NCBI GenBank assembly: GCA_017412705.1
Contig: JAFPWS010000073.1
Coordinates: 1 to 47,549 of the forward strand
DNA: 47,549 bases
Source: Prevotella sp.
GTDB lineage: Bacteria; Bacteroidota; Bacteroidia; Bacteroidales; Bacteroidaceae
Reading direction: 5' to 3'
The first letter of the stretch is position 1. The number at the start of each line of letters is the position of its first letter. The position numbers and the translations under genes were made by a program. The notes below the pieces were generated by a model. It was not told where the DNA came from and did no database searches. It worked only from the letters and a program-made list of their open reading frames with translations. Shown one piece after another: positions 15,773-22,349 of the stretch.

Positions 15773-17782
15773 TTAACCCTCAAATTCTAATCCATTCACT
15801 TTTCTTTGTTTCAAATTCCACATTTTTACAAAAGCTACTGCCAGTTCCCTTACCTTTGGGTCGGGGTCATCCACAGAGGGCACCTTGCCATCATGCGCTG
15901 CCACCCATTCTTTCAGCGGTCCTTTAAAGAGCATGATGGCTTGCTCCAGCGTCATGTCGTATTTCTGCTCAGCGATGGTATCCTGGATTACTTTCAGCGT
16001 CTTGGCATCTACAGATTTCGAGATGACCTCGTATGCTCGCTGGAAAGGATTGATGGTGTCAATCAGGTTGATGCTCAGCTTGTCGATGTTGATAAACCGG
16101 TTGGCAATCTTTATCAGCCTGTTACCTTCGCTCGGCTGTTCATCGTCAGTAATCGTTGATATGGGATTGCCCTTTTCGTCAACAATATCATTTCCCTTGA
16201 TAATCGTGTCGAGCAGCACCCGCTGGCGAACCTCTTCCACCTCGACATCGCTCAACTCCGGGTAACGCTCACGTATCACTTTGGGTATCAGGTGCTGGGT
16301 AATGGTCTCTGCCGTTGTCGAGCCGCTGAGTGCTTTCACCACCATATCGTCTTGCAGGATGGCTGCCTTCAGGTCGTCGAGCTGACTCTCCACGATGGTC
16401 TTGGTCTTCACGCTCGATAGCGGTTTCAGTCCTTCCACCACAATGGTACGCGACAAGTCTTCCTCTGGCTCTACATCATCCTTTACCGTCTTGAACTTCC
16501 AGCTGGGCGCCATTACCTGCTCCATCAGCAGCGATGCTGTGATGGCTTTCAGAAAGTCATTTACAGCCACCTTCACCTCTGCCTGCTCTGCCTCTGGCAT
16601 CGCTATCATATTCACAAATCGTGCCGTTTCCTTACCCTCGCAGTCACGTGTACACCTTCCGATAATCTGTATCACCTCTGTCAGCGAACCACGCACGCCA
16701 ACGGTCAGACACATCTCGCACCATTGCCAGTCGAAACCCTCTTTGGCTGTACCCAAAGCAATGATAATATCAACATCGTCACGATGCTGAACGTTTTGCA
16801 GATATGCTTGCACCATATTTCGCTCCTTCTGCTCATCTTCCACGAGGTCGGCCACTTTCAGCATCCTGCCGTCAGCAGTTCTGACGTAATAGATGCCTGT
16901 ATTATAATCCTTATGATCCAGCGTGCCTATCACCCTCATAATCTCGGCTGTCTCTTGATATTTGCCCAAGCCAGTAGCCGCCCGCTGGTTAACGCTGGGA
17001 ATATGGATGATGGTCTTTTTCCTTGTATCCAGAACCTCACCGATATGATCCAGATACGAACCATGATAGAAGTGATAGCCAAGAATAAGATTCTTCAGAT
17101 ACTTATAGCCGTTCAACTGCTGATAGTAGTTATAGGTAATGGGATAGAACCTGGCTTCATCTTCTGCCCTCAATACTGGTATGCCGTCACCACGGAAATA
17201 GGAACCCGTCATCGCCACGATATGCCCTGTTGAGTTGTTCATTACGCGGCGTACCACATCGCCCAGATTAGAGTTAGCATCGGCACTGGTATGGTGGAAC
17301 TCGTCGATGGCCAGCAGCACATCGTTGAAGGTGTCGTCATTCAGCTCTTTTGTAGCATTACGCAGGGTGGCATGGGCACAAACCAACACCTTGGCCTTGC
17401 TGCTTAGAAAGAACTCCTTGAATCGTCCCTTCTTGTCCTGTTCGTTCTTGACGTCCGTCAGGTTGAAATACGTGGGAACTTCCCAGTTGGCAAAGAATCC
17501 GCCACTCATCAGATTGGTGTTCTTAAACGAGCGGCCTATGCTCTTTTCCGGCACAGCTACTACCACCTTCTTGATGCCTTGGTTTACTAACTTATCCAAG
17601 GCAATAAACATCAGCGCACGGCTCTTGCCTGAGGCTGGCGGTGCCTTGATCAGCAAAAACCTCTTGTCGCGAGCCTCGTAGGCCAAAGCCTGCATCTCGC
17701 GCATACCTAAAGCGTTGACGGCCGTAGCCGCCCCCGTCTGTTGATAGCTTATATCAACAATACTGTTGCTAAATTGCTCCAT
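15773..17782 (-). CDS. SF2 DEAD/DEAH-type helicase of a restriction-like system
   Basis: 669 residues. RecA domain 1 has Walker A APPASGKS (47-54), motif II DEFH (160-163) and motif III MTGS (191-194). Domain 2 has ALGTAKEGFDW (343-352) and motif VI QIIGRCTRD (372-380). A C-terminal region of about 270 residues has no motif I know. It resembles helicase/translocase subunits that pair with GIY-YIG proteins and MmeI/YeeA-like methyltransferases (B. subtilis YeeB, from memory). The ATG at 17782 directly follows a 12-bp stem-loop; a TTG at 17815 would add 11 residues and lie in that hairpin's loop. It drives a helicase-77aa-GIY-YIG operon. Confidence 0.85.
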   Translation of the reverse strand: MEQFSNSIVDISYQQTGAATAVNALGMREMQALAYEARDKRFLLIKAPPASGKSRALMFIALDKLVNQGIKKVVVAVPEKSIGRSFKNTNLMSGGFFANWEVPTYFNLTDVKNEQDKKGRFKEFFLSSKAKVLVCAHATLRNATKELNDDTFNDVLLAIDEFHHTSADANSNLGDVVRRVMNNSTGHIVAMTGSYFRGDGIPVLRAEDEARFYPITYNYYQQLNGYKYLKNLILGYHFYHGSYLDHIGEVLDTRKKTIIHIPSVNQRAATGLGKYQETAEIMRVIGTLDHKDYNTGIYYVRTADGRMLKVADLVEDEQKERNMVQAYLQNVQHRDDVDIIIALGTAKEGFDWQWCEMCLTVGVRGSLTEVIQIIGRCTRDCEGKETARFVNMIAMPEAEQAEVKVAVNDFLKAITASLLMEQVMAPSWKFKTVKDDVEPEEDLSRTIVVEGLKPLSSVKTKTIVESQLDDLKAAILQDDMVVKALSGSTTAETITQHLIPKVIRERYPELSDVEVEEVRQRVLLDTIIKGNDIVDEKGNPISTITDDEQPSEGNRLIKIANRFINIDKLSINLIDTINPFQRAYEVISKSVDAKTLKVIQDTIAEQKYDMTLEQAIMLFKGPLKEWVAAHDGKVPSVDDPDPKVRELAVAFVKMWNLKQRKVNGLEFEG

Positions 17783-17783
17783 A

Positions 17784-17825
17784 AGAATATCTTTTCTGTC
17801 AGCGCCATTCCTCAAAAGATATTCT
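17784..17825 (-). promoter_or_regulatory. Perfect 12-bp stem-loop at the helicase start codon
   Basis: AGAATATCTTTT (17784-17795) and AAAAGATATTCT (17814-17825) are exact reverse complements with an 18-nt loop. In the mRNA the helicase ATG begins one base after the stem. This could control translation of the helicase operon or be part of the R2 recombination region. Confidence 0.65.
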
Positions 17826-17840
17826 CGACGTTTGTCTGTC

Positions 17841-17868
17841 TGCGGCCAAGCTTAAGAGACGTTTCGAA
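17841..17868 (+). repeat. Island repeat, copy 2 (R2)
   Basis: Identical over 28 bp to R1, same direction. It lies 22 bp past the hepT stop, between that gene and the helicase hairpin. Like R1 it is followed on the island side by a TCTTA-T-run segment. Confidence 0.85.
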
Positions 17869-17889
17869 TTCTTATTTTTGTTACGCTAT

Positions 17890-18285
17890 TTATTTTGTAA
17901 TGTCCAACATTTCAATAAAACTATCTATAGCTTTTTTTAGTGGAGTTATTTCATTCGTTATAATCCAAAGCACTTGGGCAGGATCGACATCGAAATAGTG
18001 ATGCGAAATAATATCCCTCATACCTTTCACTTGTTTCCAAGGGATTGACGGATAGGTCGGCAACAATCTACCCTCTGTAACCTTATCCAGATTCTTTAAA
18101 CTCTCTCCTATGGCAATCAAAAGCATACATGTGGCATCCAACAATATCATACCATCAGAAGATCCAAGGAAATCATCGACTTCATGAATTCTTTCAGTTC
18201 TTTCTTGTAGTCTTTCTATTGCTGACTGGATATCACAAAGGATATCAAGTGCAAGACTCTTTTGTTCAGAAGACAGTGACTCCAT
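17890..18285 (-). CDS. HepT-like HEPN RNase toxin
   Basis: 131 residues, all helical. It carries the HepT active-site signature RX4HXY in MRDIISHHY (Arg90, His95, Tyr97 counted from the ATG at 18285; a TTG three codons earlier is also possible). Known HepT toxins cut RNA, some at tRNA, and are silenced when MntA adenylylates the signature Tyr. Its start overlaps the mntA end by 20 bp, so the pair is translationally coupled. Repeat R2 follows immediately. Confidence 0.88.
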   Translation of the reverse strand: MESLSSEQKSLALDILCDIQSAIERLQERTERIHEVDDFLGSSDGMILLDATCMLLIAIGESLKNLDKVTEGRLLPTYPSIPWKQVKGMRDIISHHYFDVDPAQVLWIITNEITPLKKAIDSFIEMLDITK

Positions 18286-18559
18286 CTCTTTCAATGCGTT
18301 TTCTTAATCTTGGGTTCAGATTGCGGTGATTACGTACGATGTCTACAGACCGACCAGTAGATTTCTCAAGATACTCTTTGGCTTCCATTAGAAGAAATGG
18401 ATTGGGAGTTAATGTCTCCACAAACACATCCACATCACTGCTTTCTCTTTGTTCATCTCTCGCTGTTGACCCAAAAAGCCGCAATGACGTGATGCCGTAA
18501 ACACTCCTCAGAGTTTCACTACAAGTTCTCAGCAAATCAATACATTCTTTCCTTGACAT
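18266..18559 (-). CDS. MntA-like nucleotidyltransferase antitoxin
   Basis: 97 residues, a minimal nucleotidyltransferase with the canonical GSX10DXD motif (Gly30-Ser31 … Asp42-Val43-Asp44) and a third acid in RSVDIV. MntA antitoxins transfer AMP to the Tyr of the partner HepT. It has its own perfect promoter inside the tail of the methyltransferase gene, so the pair can be expressed apart from the rest of the island. Confidence 0.88.
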   Translation of the reverse strand: MSRKECIDLLRTCSETLRSVYGITSLRLFGSTARDEQRESSDVDVFVETLTPNPFLLMEAKEYLEKSTGRSVDIVRNHRNLNPRLRKRIERDGVTVF

Positions 18560-18575
18560 ATCCTATATTTGGTTG

Positions 18576-18607
18576 CAAAGATAGGCATTATATCTGAAAC
18601 TTCCAAA
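18576..18607 (-). promoter_or_regulatory. Promoter of the mntA-hepT module
   Basis: Minus-strand TTTG (plus CAAA 18604-18607), a 20-bp gap, TATCTTTG (plus CAAAGATA 18576-18583). The flanking block 18575-18624, including GAAAAAGT over the methyltransferase stop codon, matches the kinase promoter block. Confidence 0.8.
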
Positions 18608-18614
18608 TCTTTTG

Positions 18615-21401
18615 TCACTTTTTCGCTGCCGTCAGATGACTGGTGCTCACCGTCATCTTTTCGTAGAGCTTGAACAGACATTCCAGGCGGGCTTCGTCTG
18701 AGGCGAAGGGATAACCAGGATAGCAACTCTCCACGATGTCATCCAGTTTGGCATGAGCCTCGCGCAAATCCTGTGGCATCTTGTCTGGATCATACAGTTC
18801 TGCCAAAGTCTTCTCTGGGTAATACTCACGGGTTATTAATACGTCTTCTGCGGCTGATTCTATTTCCTGCTTCTTCTCGTCAGAGATTTTGGGGAAGGGG
18901 AAGGTGTTGTAGCAAAGTTGGGCGGAATAACGAATACGAGATTCTAACTTTCCTGATGTAGCCTTTGTCCATAGAATATGTATCCTTGAAGTTATTATAC
19001 CGAAGTCAACTGTAGTCGCATTATAAATAGCAAAAGCAGAGTAATACACTACTGTTCCCTCTGACACAAACCCCATTGGGATATATTCTCTCCGTTCCGA
19101 AGAAACAACAGGAATAACTAATGCTTCATTTTCTCTATATCTATTCTCTGCAAATTTATAAGGAACTGATGCTAATCGTTTTGTAACTTCCTTTTTACTA
19201 GCTAGACGCATTTGCTTAACCATCTCAAATCTACTAGCAAACTGAGGAATAGAATTGGCCTCTGGATAATCGTTATCGTTAACCCAAATACAATATCTCT
19301 TTTCGCCATTAATCAACTCCTGTGCGCCAATAAAACTCTTTATATACTTTTGAGCATATGGATAATCATTGATAATTGAATCTTTCTCCACGTCATACAG
19401 AGTAAGATTGTTGTCATCCGCAGGCAAACTACCTTTTAGCATTGGTTTTAATCCAGAGATGCTTTTTGTTTGAGAATTAATTAGTGCAGATTGTTTGCTT
19501 GTTATAGTGGGGCTAATTTTATCAACGATAATGGAACTATCTGCGTCATAAATTACTCTCTGTCTTTTTAAACTGTTGCAACCAACACCAATAATAACAC
19601 ATGAAACACCAGCATTATACTTTGCATTATTTGACCACGGGAAAGTAGTATATGCAAATAGTATATCTTGGTTTAATTCATAAATAGGCTCCCACATTAT
19701 TGGTATTTGCGATCCTTGAGTTATAGAATTTGTACTTACGAATGCAAATGATGTATTTATGTTGTTTTGACAATATTTTGCTGCTTTATAAAACCAACTA
19801 CAAATATAATCAAGAACTCCATGCTGAATATCACCAAAAGCAATATTCATATCTTTCTTTTGTTCACTATTCTGATTCCTACTCCCCAAATACGGCGGAT
19901 TGCCAAAGATAAACACTTCTTCATCTTGGGTATGCGGACAAACTGCGTTCCAGTCGAGGCGGCAGGCATTGCCACAGACGATTTGGGTGATGTTCTTCAA
20001 AGGGAGGGCCTTGGTGTTGACGCCAAAGTTCTCGTTGAGCTTGGTGTTCATCTGGTGCTCTGCCAGCCAAAGGCTAAGCATCGCGACCTCATGAGGGAAA
20101 TCGAGCAACTCAATGCCGTAGAACTGGCTGAGGCTGATGACGCTATTGTCTACAAACAGGATTTCACCCTCTGGCGTACATTTGCGCTGTAAGGCGAGGA
20201 TATCCATTTCGAGGAAACGCAGGCACTTATAGGTGATAATCAGGAAGTTGCCACTACCGCAAGCAGGGTCGAAGAACTTCATGCGGCTCATGCGCTTCAA
20301 CAGGGCATCACCTTTCTTCTTTATCTGTTTGCATTCTTCATAGAACTGCTTTGTAGTCAGCGCGCCAATCTCCTTCATCTGCCGCTTCTGCTCGTACTGC
20401 TCGTTCAACTTGTTATACTCCCCTCGCAGCTCATCCAAGAACAGCGGATTAATCACTTTCATGATGTTAGGCACGCTGGTATAGTGCATGCCCTGGTTGG
20501 CTCGTTCCTCTGGGTTCACCACCGCCTGAATCATTGAGCCGAAGATGTCTGGGTTGATGTCCTTCCAATCCAGTTCGCCACACTCGATGATGATACGACG
20601 GGCCTTCTGACCCATCTTGGGAATCTGGATATGTTTCGAGAAAAGGCCGCCATTGACGTAGGGGAACTGCTTGATGATGCTCAGCGTCTCGCGACTGCGC
20701 AGCGACACGTCCATGATATTAAAGGTATGCGCCAGATAATCCGTCAGGTCTGAGCCGTCCTCCTTGGTATATCGCTGGATGCTGCTGGTAAAGAGGTTTT
20801 CCTCGAAGATGCCGGTGTCCTCGGCAAAGAAGCAGAACAGCAGGCGGCTGATGAAGATATTCAAGTCGTGCAGGTCATCATCGCTGCGGAACTCGTTGTA
20901 GCTACGAAGTTCATCGTGCAACTTGGCCAGCTTTTCTGCCGCCTTGATGTCAGCAGGGCTTTCCTCTACATAGTGCACACGCTCCACGTCCATCAGCGGA
21001 TAGAAGAAAGCAAAGTCCGACGGCAGACGCTCCAGCTGGTTTTCGTAAGTATCCTTCTCGCGGAGGTCGTATGCCAAGATTGTTTTTCCATCGCTCACGG
21101 CGATAATTTTGGGAGCAGCCTTCTGCACCTGCGGGTCTTGCTTCAGCCGCTCCAACATGTTCGTCAGTTGGGTTGTAGATGCAGCACGATAGCAGAACAA
21201 GCCCTTGATGAGCAGGCCATCAAAGGTCTTCAGGATTCCTTTACCTTCTTTGTAGCGCTCGATGTCGCGTTCGCTTTTGCCAAAGGAGTAGAGCAGCCAA
21301 TATGCTATCTCTATACTCCCCTCGCCCCTTGGAGAGGGGTTGGGGGTGAGGCTTAATCTTGCCTCTATCTCCCTATAGCCAAGTTGCAGTTTCTTTGCCA
21401 T
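18615..21401 (-). CDS. MmeI/YeeA-like N6-adenine DNA methyltransferase
   Basis: 928 residues. The SAM motif FDPACGSGNF (377-386) is followed by the catalytic NPPY (501-504), the gamma order of type IIG enzymes, with a helical spacer (about 170-330) before and a target-recognition region (about 550-830) after. Length and layout match MmeI. In the MmeI nuclease position (about 60-75, FDGLLIKGLFCYRAAST) the acid at 61 remains but no ExK follows, so cleavage activity is probably missing. It should methylate adenine at a specific site. It heads the island; the helicase and GIY-YIG protein downstream may supply restriction. A REP element is inserted in frame at residues 16-29. DNA at 18.95-19.9 kb is clearly AT-richer than both ends. 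Confidence 0.88.
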   Translation of the reverse strand: MAKKLQLGYREIEARLSLTPNPSPRGEGSIEIAYWLLYSFGKSERDIERYKEGKGILKTFDGLLIKGLFCYRAASTTQLTNMLERLKQDPQVQKAAPKIIAVSDGKTILAYDLREKDTYENQLERLPSDFAFFYPLMDVERVHYVEESPADIKAAEKLAKLHDELRSYNEFRSDDDLHDLNIFISRLLFCFFAEDTGIFEENLFTSSIQRYTKEDGSDLTDYLAHTFNIMDVSLRSRETLSIIKQFPYVNGGLFSKHIQIPKMGQKARRIIIECGELDWKDINPDIFGSMIQAVVNPEERANQGMHYTSVPNIMKVINPLFLDELRGEYNKLNEQYEQKRQMKEIGALTTKQFYEECKQIKKKGDALLKRMSRMKFFDPACGSGNFLIITYKCLRFLEMDILALQRKCTPEGEILFVDNSVISLSQFYGIELLDFPHEVAMLSLWLAEHQMNTKLNENFGVNTKALPLKNITQIVCGNACRLDWNAVCPHTQDEEVFIFGNPPYLGSRNQNSEQKKDMNIAFGDIQHGVLDYICSWFYKAAKYCQNNINTSFAFVSTNSITQGSQIPIMWEPIYELNQDILFAYTTFPWSNNAKYNAGVSCVIIGVGCNSLKRQRVIYDADSSIIVDKISPTITSKQSALINSQTKSISGLKPMLKGSLPADDNNLTLYDVEKDSIINDYPYAQKYIKSFIGAQELINGEKRYCIWVNDNDYPEANSIPQFASRFEMVKQMRLASKKEVTKRLASVPYKFAENRYRENEALVIPVVSSERREYIPMGFVSEGTVVYYSAFAIYNATTVDFGIITSRIHILWTKATSGKLESRIRYSAQLCYNTFPFPKISDEKKQEIESAAEDVLITREYYPEKTLAELYDPDKMPQDLREAHAKLDDIVESCYPGYPFASDEARLECLFKLYEKMTVSTSHLTAAKK
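21315..21353. repeat. C-rich REP-like element inside the methyltransferase gene
   Basis: The inverted-repeat motif CCCCTCGCCCC … GAGAGGGGTTGGGGG reads in frame as LSLTPNPSPRGEGS. The same phrase is familiar from dispersed intergenic repeats in Bacteroidetes genomes. It interrupts the start of the protein between REIEAR and IEIAYWLLYS without breaking the frame. Confidence 0.75.
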
Positions 21402-21444
21402 AGTTATTGTTGTTTGAGAAAGCGAACGGGATTCGTTCAGAAAC

Positions 21445-21589
21445 GTGAGACACCAGCCAAGCGCATAAAAAGAACGTGGACAGTTTATACTTATCCAACG
21501 TCTCAGGCGCTTGGCCGGTGCCCACAGAATGAGATAAGATAAACGCCCACGCTATCTGCGTGAGCATCCACTTATTTATTCTCATTCTG
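21445..21589 (-). ncRNA. Candidate structured leader RNA: two long stem-loops
   Basis: Read on the minus strand, 21525-21507 pairs with 21464-21445 as a 19-bp stem with one bulge, and its loop holds a second 7-bp stem. Next to it, 21589-21580 pairs with 21534-21525 (10 bp), enclosing a perfect 10-bp stem (21567-21558 with 21552-21543) and an AGATA loop. Several pairs are G-U on the minus strand and would be C-A mismatches on the plus strand, which indicates a minus-strand RNA, co-directional with the methyltransferase. It could be a 5' leader, a separate small RNA or a folded recombination site. Not recognised as a known family. Confidence 0.5.
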
Positions 21590-21600
21590 TTCGTCTATTT

Positions 21601-21628
21601 CGCGGCCAAGCTTAAGAGACGTTTTGAA
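21601..21628 (+). repeat. Island repeat, copy 3 (R3)
   Basis: 26 of 28 positions equal R1/R2 (C for T at the first, T for C in the GTTTTGAA end). Same direction. It marks the right border of the island, 200 bp before the methyltransferase start. An inverted variant with a different 5-bp centre (GCCTG instead of TTAAG) lies at 21497-21517 in the first stem-loop. Confidence 0.85.
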
Positions 21629-21739
21629 TAAAAAGCGTACGCTTCAATTGTTTATACCCTCGAAAATCATGCCGCCACCCTGCACTCAGGGGATATGCCT
21701 TGGCATCACCGTTTACGGCGCGTCAGCGGTATCTGGGGA

Positions 21740-21747
21740 CAAAGGTA
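21740..21747 (-). promoter_or_regulatory. Possible promoter of the island leader
   Basis: TACCTTTG on the minus strand, no good -33 element. It is the only TAnnTTTG box found upstream of the methyltransferase in that direction and would give a leader of about 330 nt covering R3 and both stem-loops. The first 110 nt contain small hairpins (CCCTG-AGTG-CAGGG at 21675-21690; the 12-bp palindrome AAGCGTACGCTT at 21633-21644). Confidence 0.4.
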
Positions 21748-21798
21748 CGAATAAAAAATGAGAATAACGGTGCAAGTGGAAGAAAAAATGCCGGCTTG

Positions 21799-21959
21799 CC
21801 GTCTGGTCAAAGTGGTCAAGGTCAAGATGGTCATTTTCATTTTCGGATTGTGTCATTTGCTCACTATATATAAATATAAATATTTATATTATAGTGGCGA
21901 TTTTGACACATTGAAAAACGATTTTGACCAAATGACCAAATGACCAAATGACCGCACGG
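21799..21959. other. 161-bp dyad with four GGTCA and four TGACC motifs
   Basis: GGTCA occurs at 21805, 21814, 21820 and 21829; TGACC at 21925, 21933, 21941 and 21949, the latter as an 8-bp tandem of TGACCAAA. Both arrays mirror each other about 21879, which is also the centre of an AT-rich palindrome bounded by CACTATA (21862) and TATAGTG (21896). The two 80-bp halves are recognisably inverted copies. It may be a protein-binding array, a large hairpin or a small palindromic element. The rest of 21630-22270 has no supported gene. Confidence 0.6.
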
Positions 21960-22131
21960 GTGGTGGAAACTGAAACTTTTTCGCAAAGATTCGTGAACCG
22001 CAATGGGGGCGTCGTACTTTTGCAGCGGCAAATCAATCGTAAGGTGAGCGGCCTTCGGGTTACGAGTGAAGAGGCCTCAGTCGTAAGCGGAGCCGGAGTC
22101 GAGCCGAAGCGGCCTGTGCAAGCGCGCACTT

Positions 22132-22248
22132 GGTTTTCACTACCTTTGACCTTGGTCAAGATAGGACGCACCACGGAAATGGAAAAGAAAATCCGGTTTT
22201 TTCTTTGCATTTTGCTCGGTTTTCACTACCTTTGACCCTTGGTCAAGG
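22132..22248 (+). repeat. Two copies of a promoter-like motif with palindrome
   Basis: GGTTTTCACTACCTTTGACC followed by TTGGTCAAG at 22132-22160 and again, with one extra C, at 22219-22248. Each contains a TACCTTTG box running into a CTTTGACC-TTGGTCAAG palindrome. The true XRE promoter at 22279-22309 has a related GGTTTTTTAC stretch. They may be decayed promoter duplicates or operator copies. Confidence 0.5.
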
Positions 22249-22278
22249 TACTCCCGCTCGAAAAAACTCAAGTTATTC

Positions 22279-22309
22279 TTGGTTTTTTACTCGCTTATTC
22301 GTACCTTTG
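22279..22309 (+). promoter_or_regulatory. Promoter of the XRE-cupin / acyl-CoA synthetase operon
   Basis: TTG (22279-22281), a 20-bp gap, TACCTTTG (22302-22309). The leader is about 35 nt before the ATG at 22350. Confidence 0.65.
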
Positions 22310-22349
22310 CAGCCAAAATTAAACGAGATATATCATTTCTATTAGCATT

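Noticed and set aside
21373-21585. 70-codon ORF over the stem-loops upstream of the methyltransferase
   Set aside because: It reads through both perfect stems, overlaps the methyltransferase start, and has no recognisable motif; RNA structure explains the sequence better.
21445-21589. Stem-loops as an integron attC site or a retron RNA
   Set aside because: No RYYYAAC/GTTRRRY ends were found, and no integron integrase or reverse transcriptase is present.
13684-21628. The 28-bp repeat as leftover cloning linker (it contains HindIII and AflII sites and most of a NotI site)
   Set aside because: Three copies sit in different natural contexts, one with two base changes, and similarity between copies 1 and 2 extends beyond the sites.
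21758-22235. Short plus-strand ORFs over the palindromic region
   Set aside because: Their sequence is produced by the GGTCA/TGACC arrays and AT palindrome; no protein-like features.
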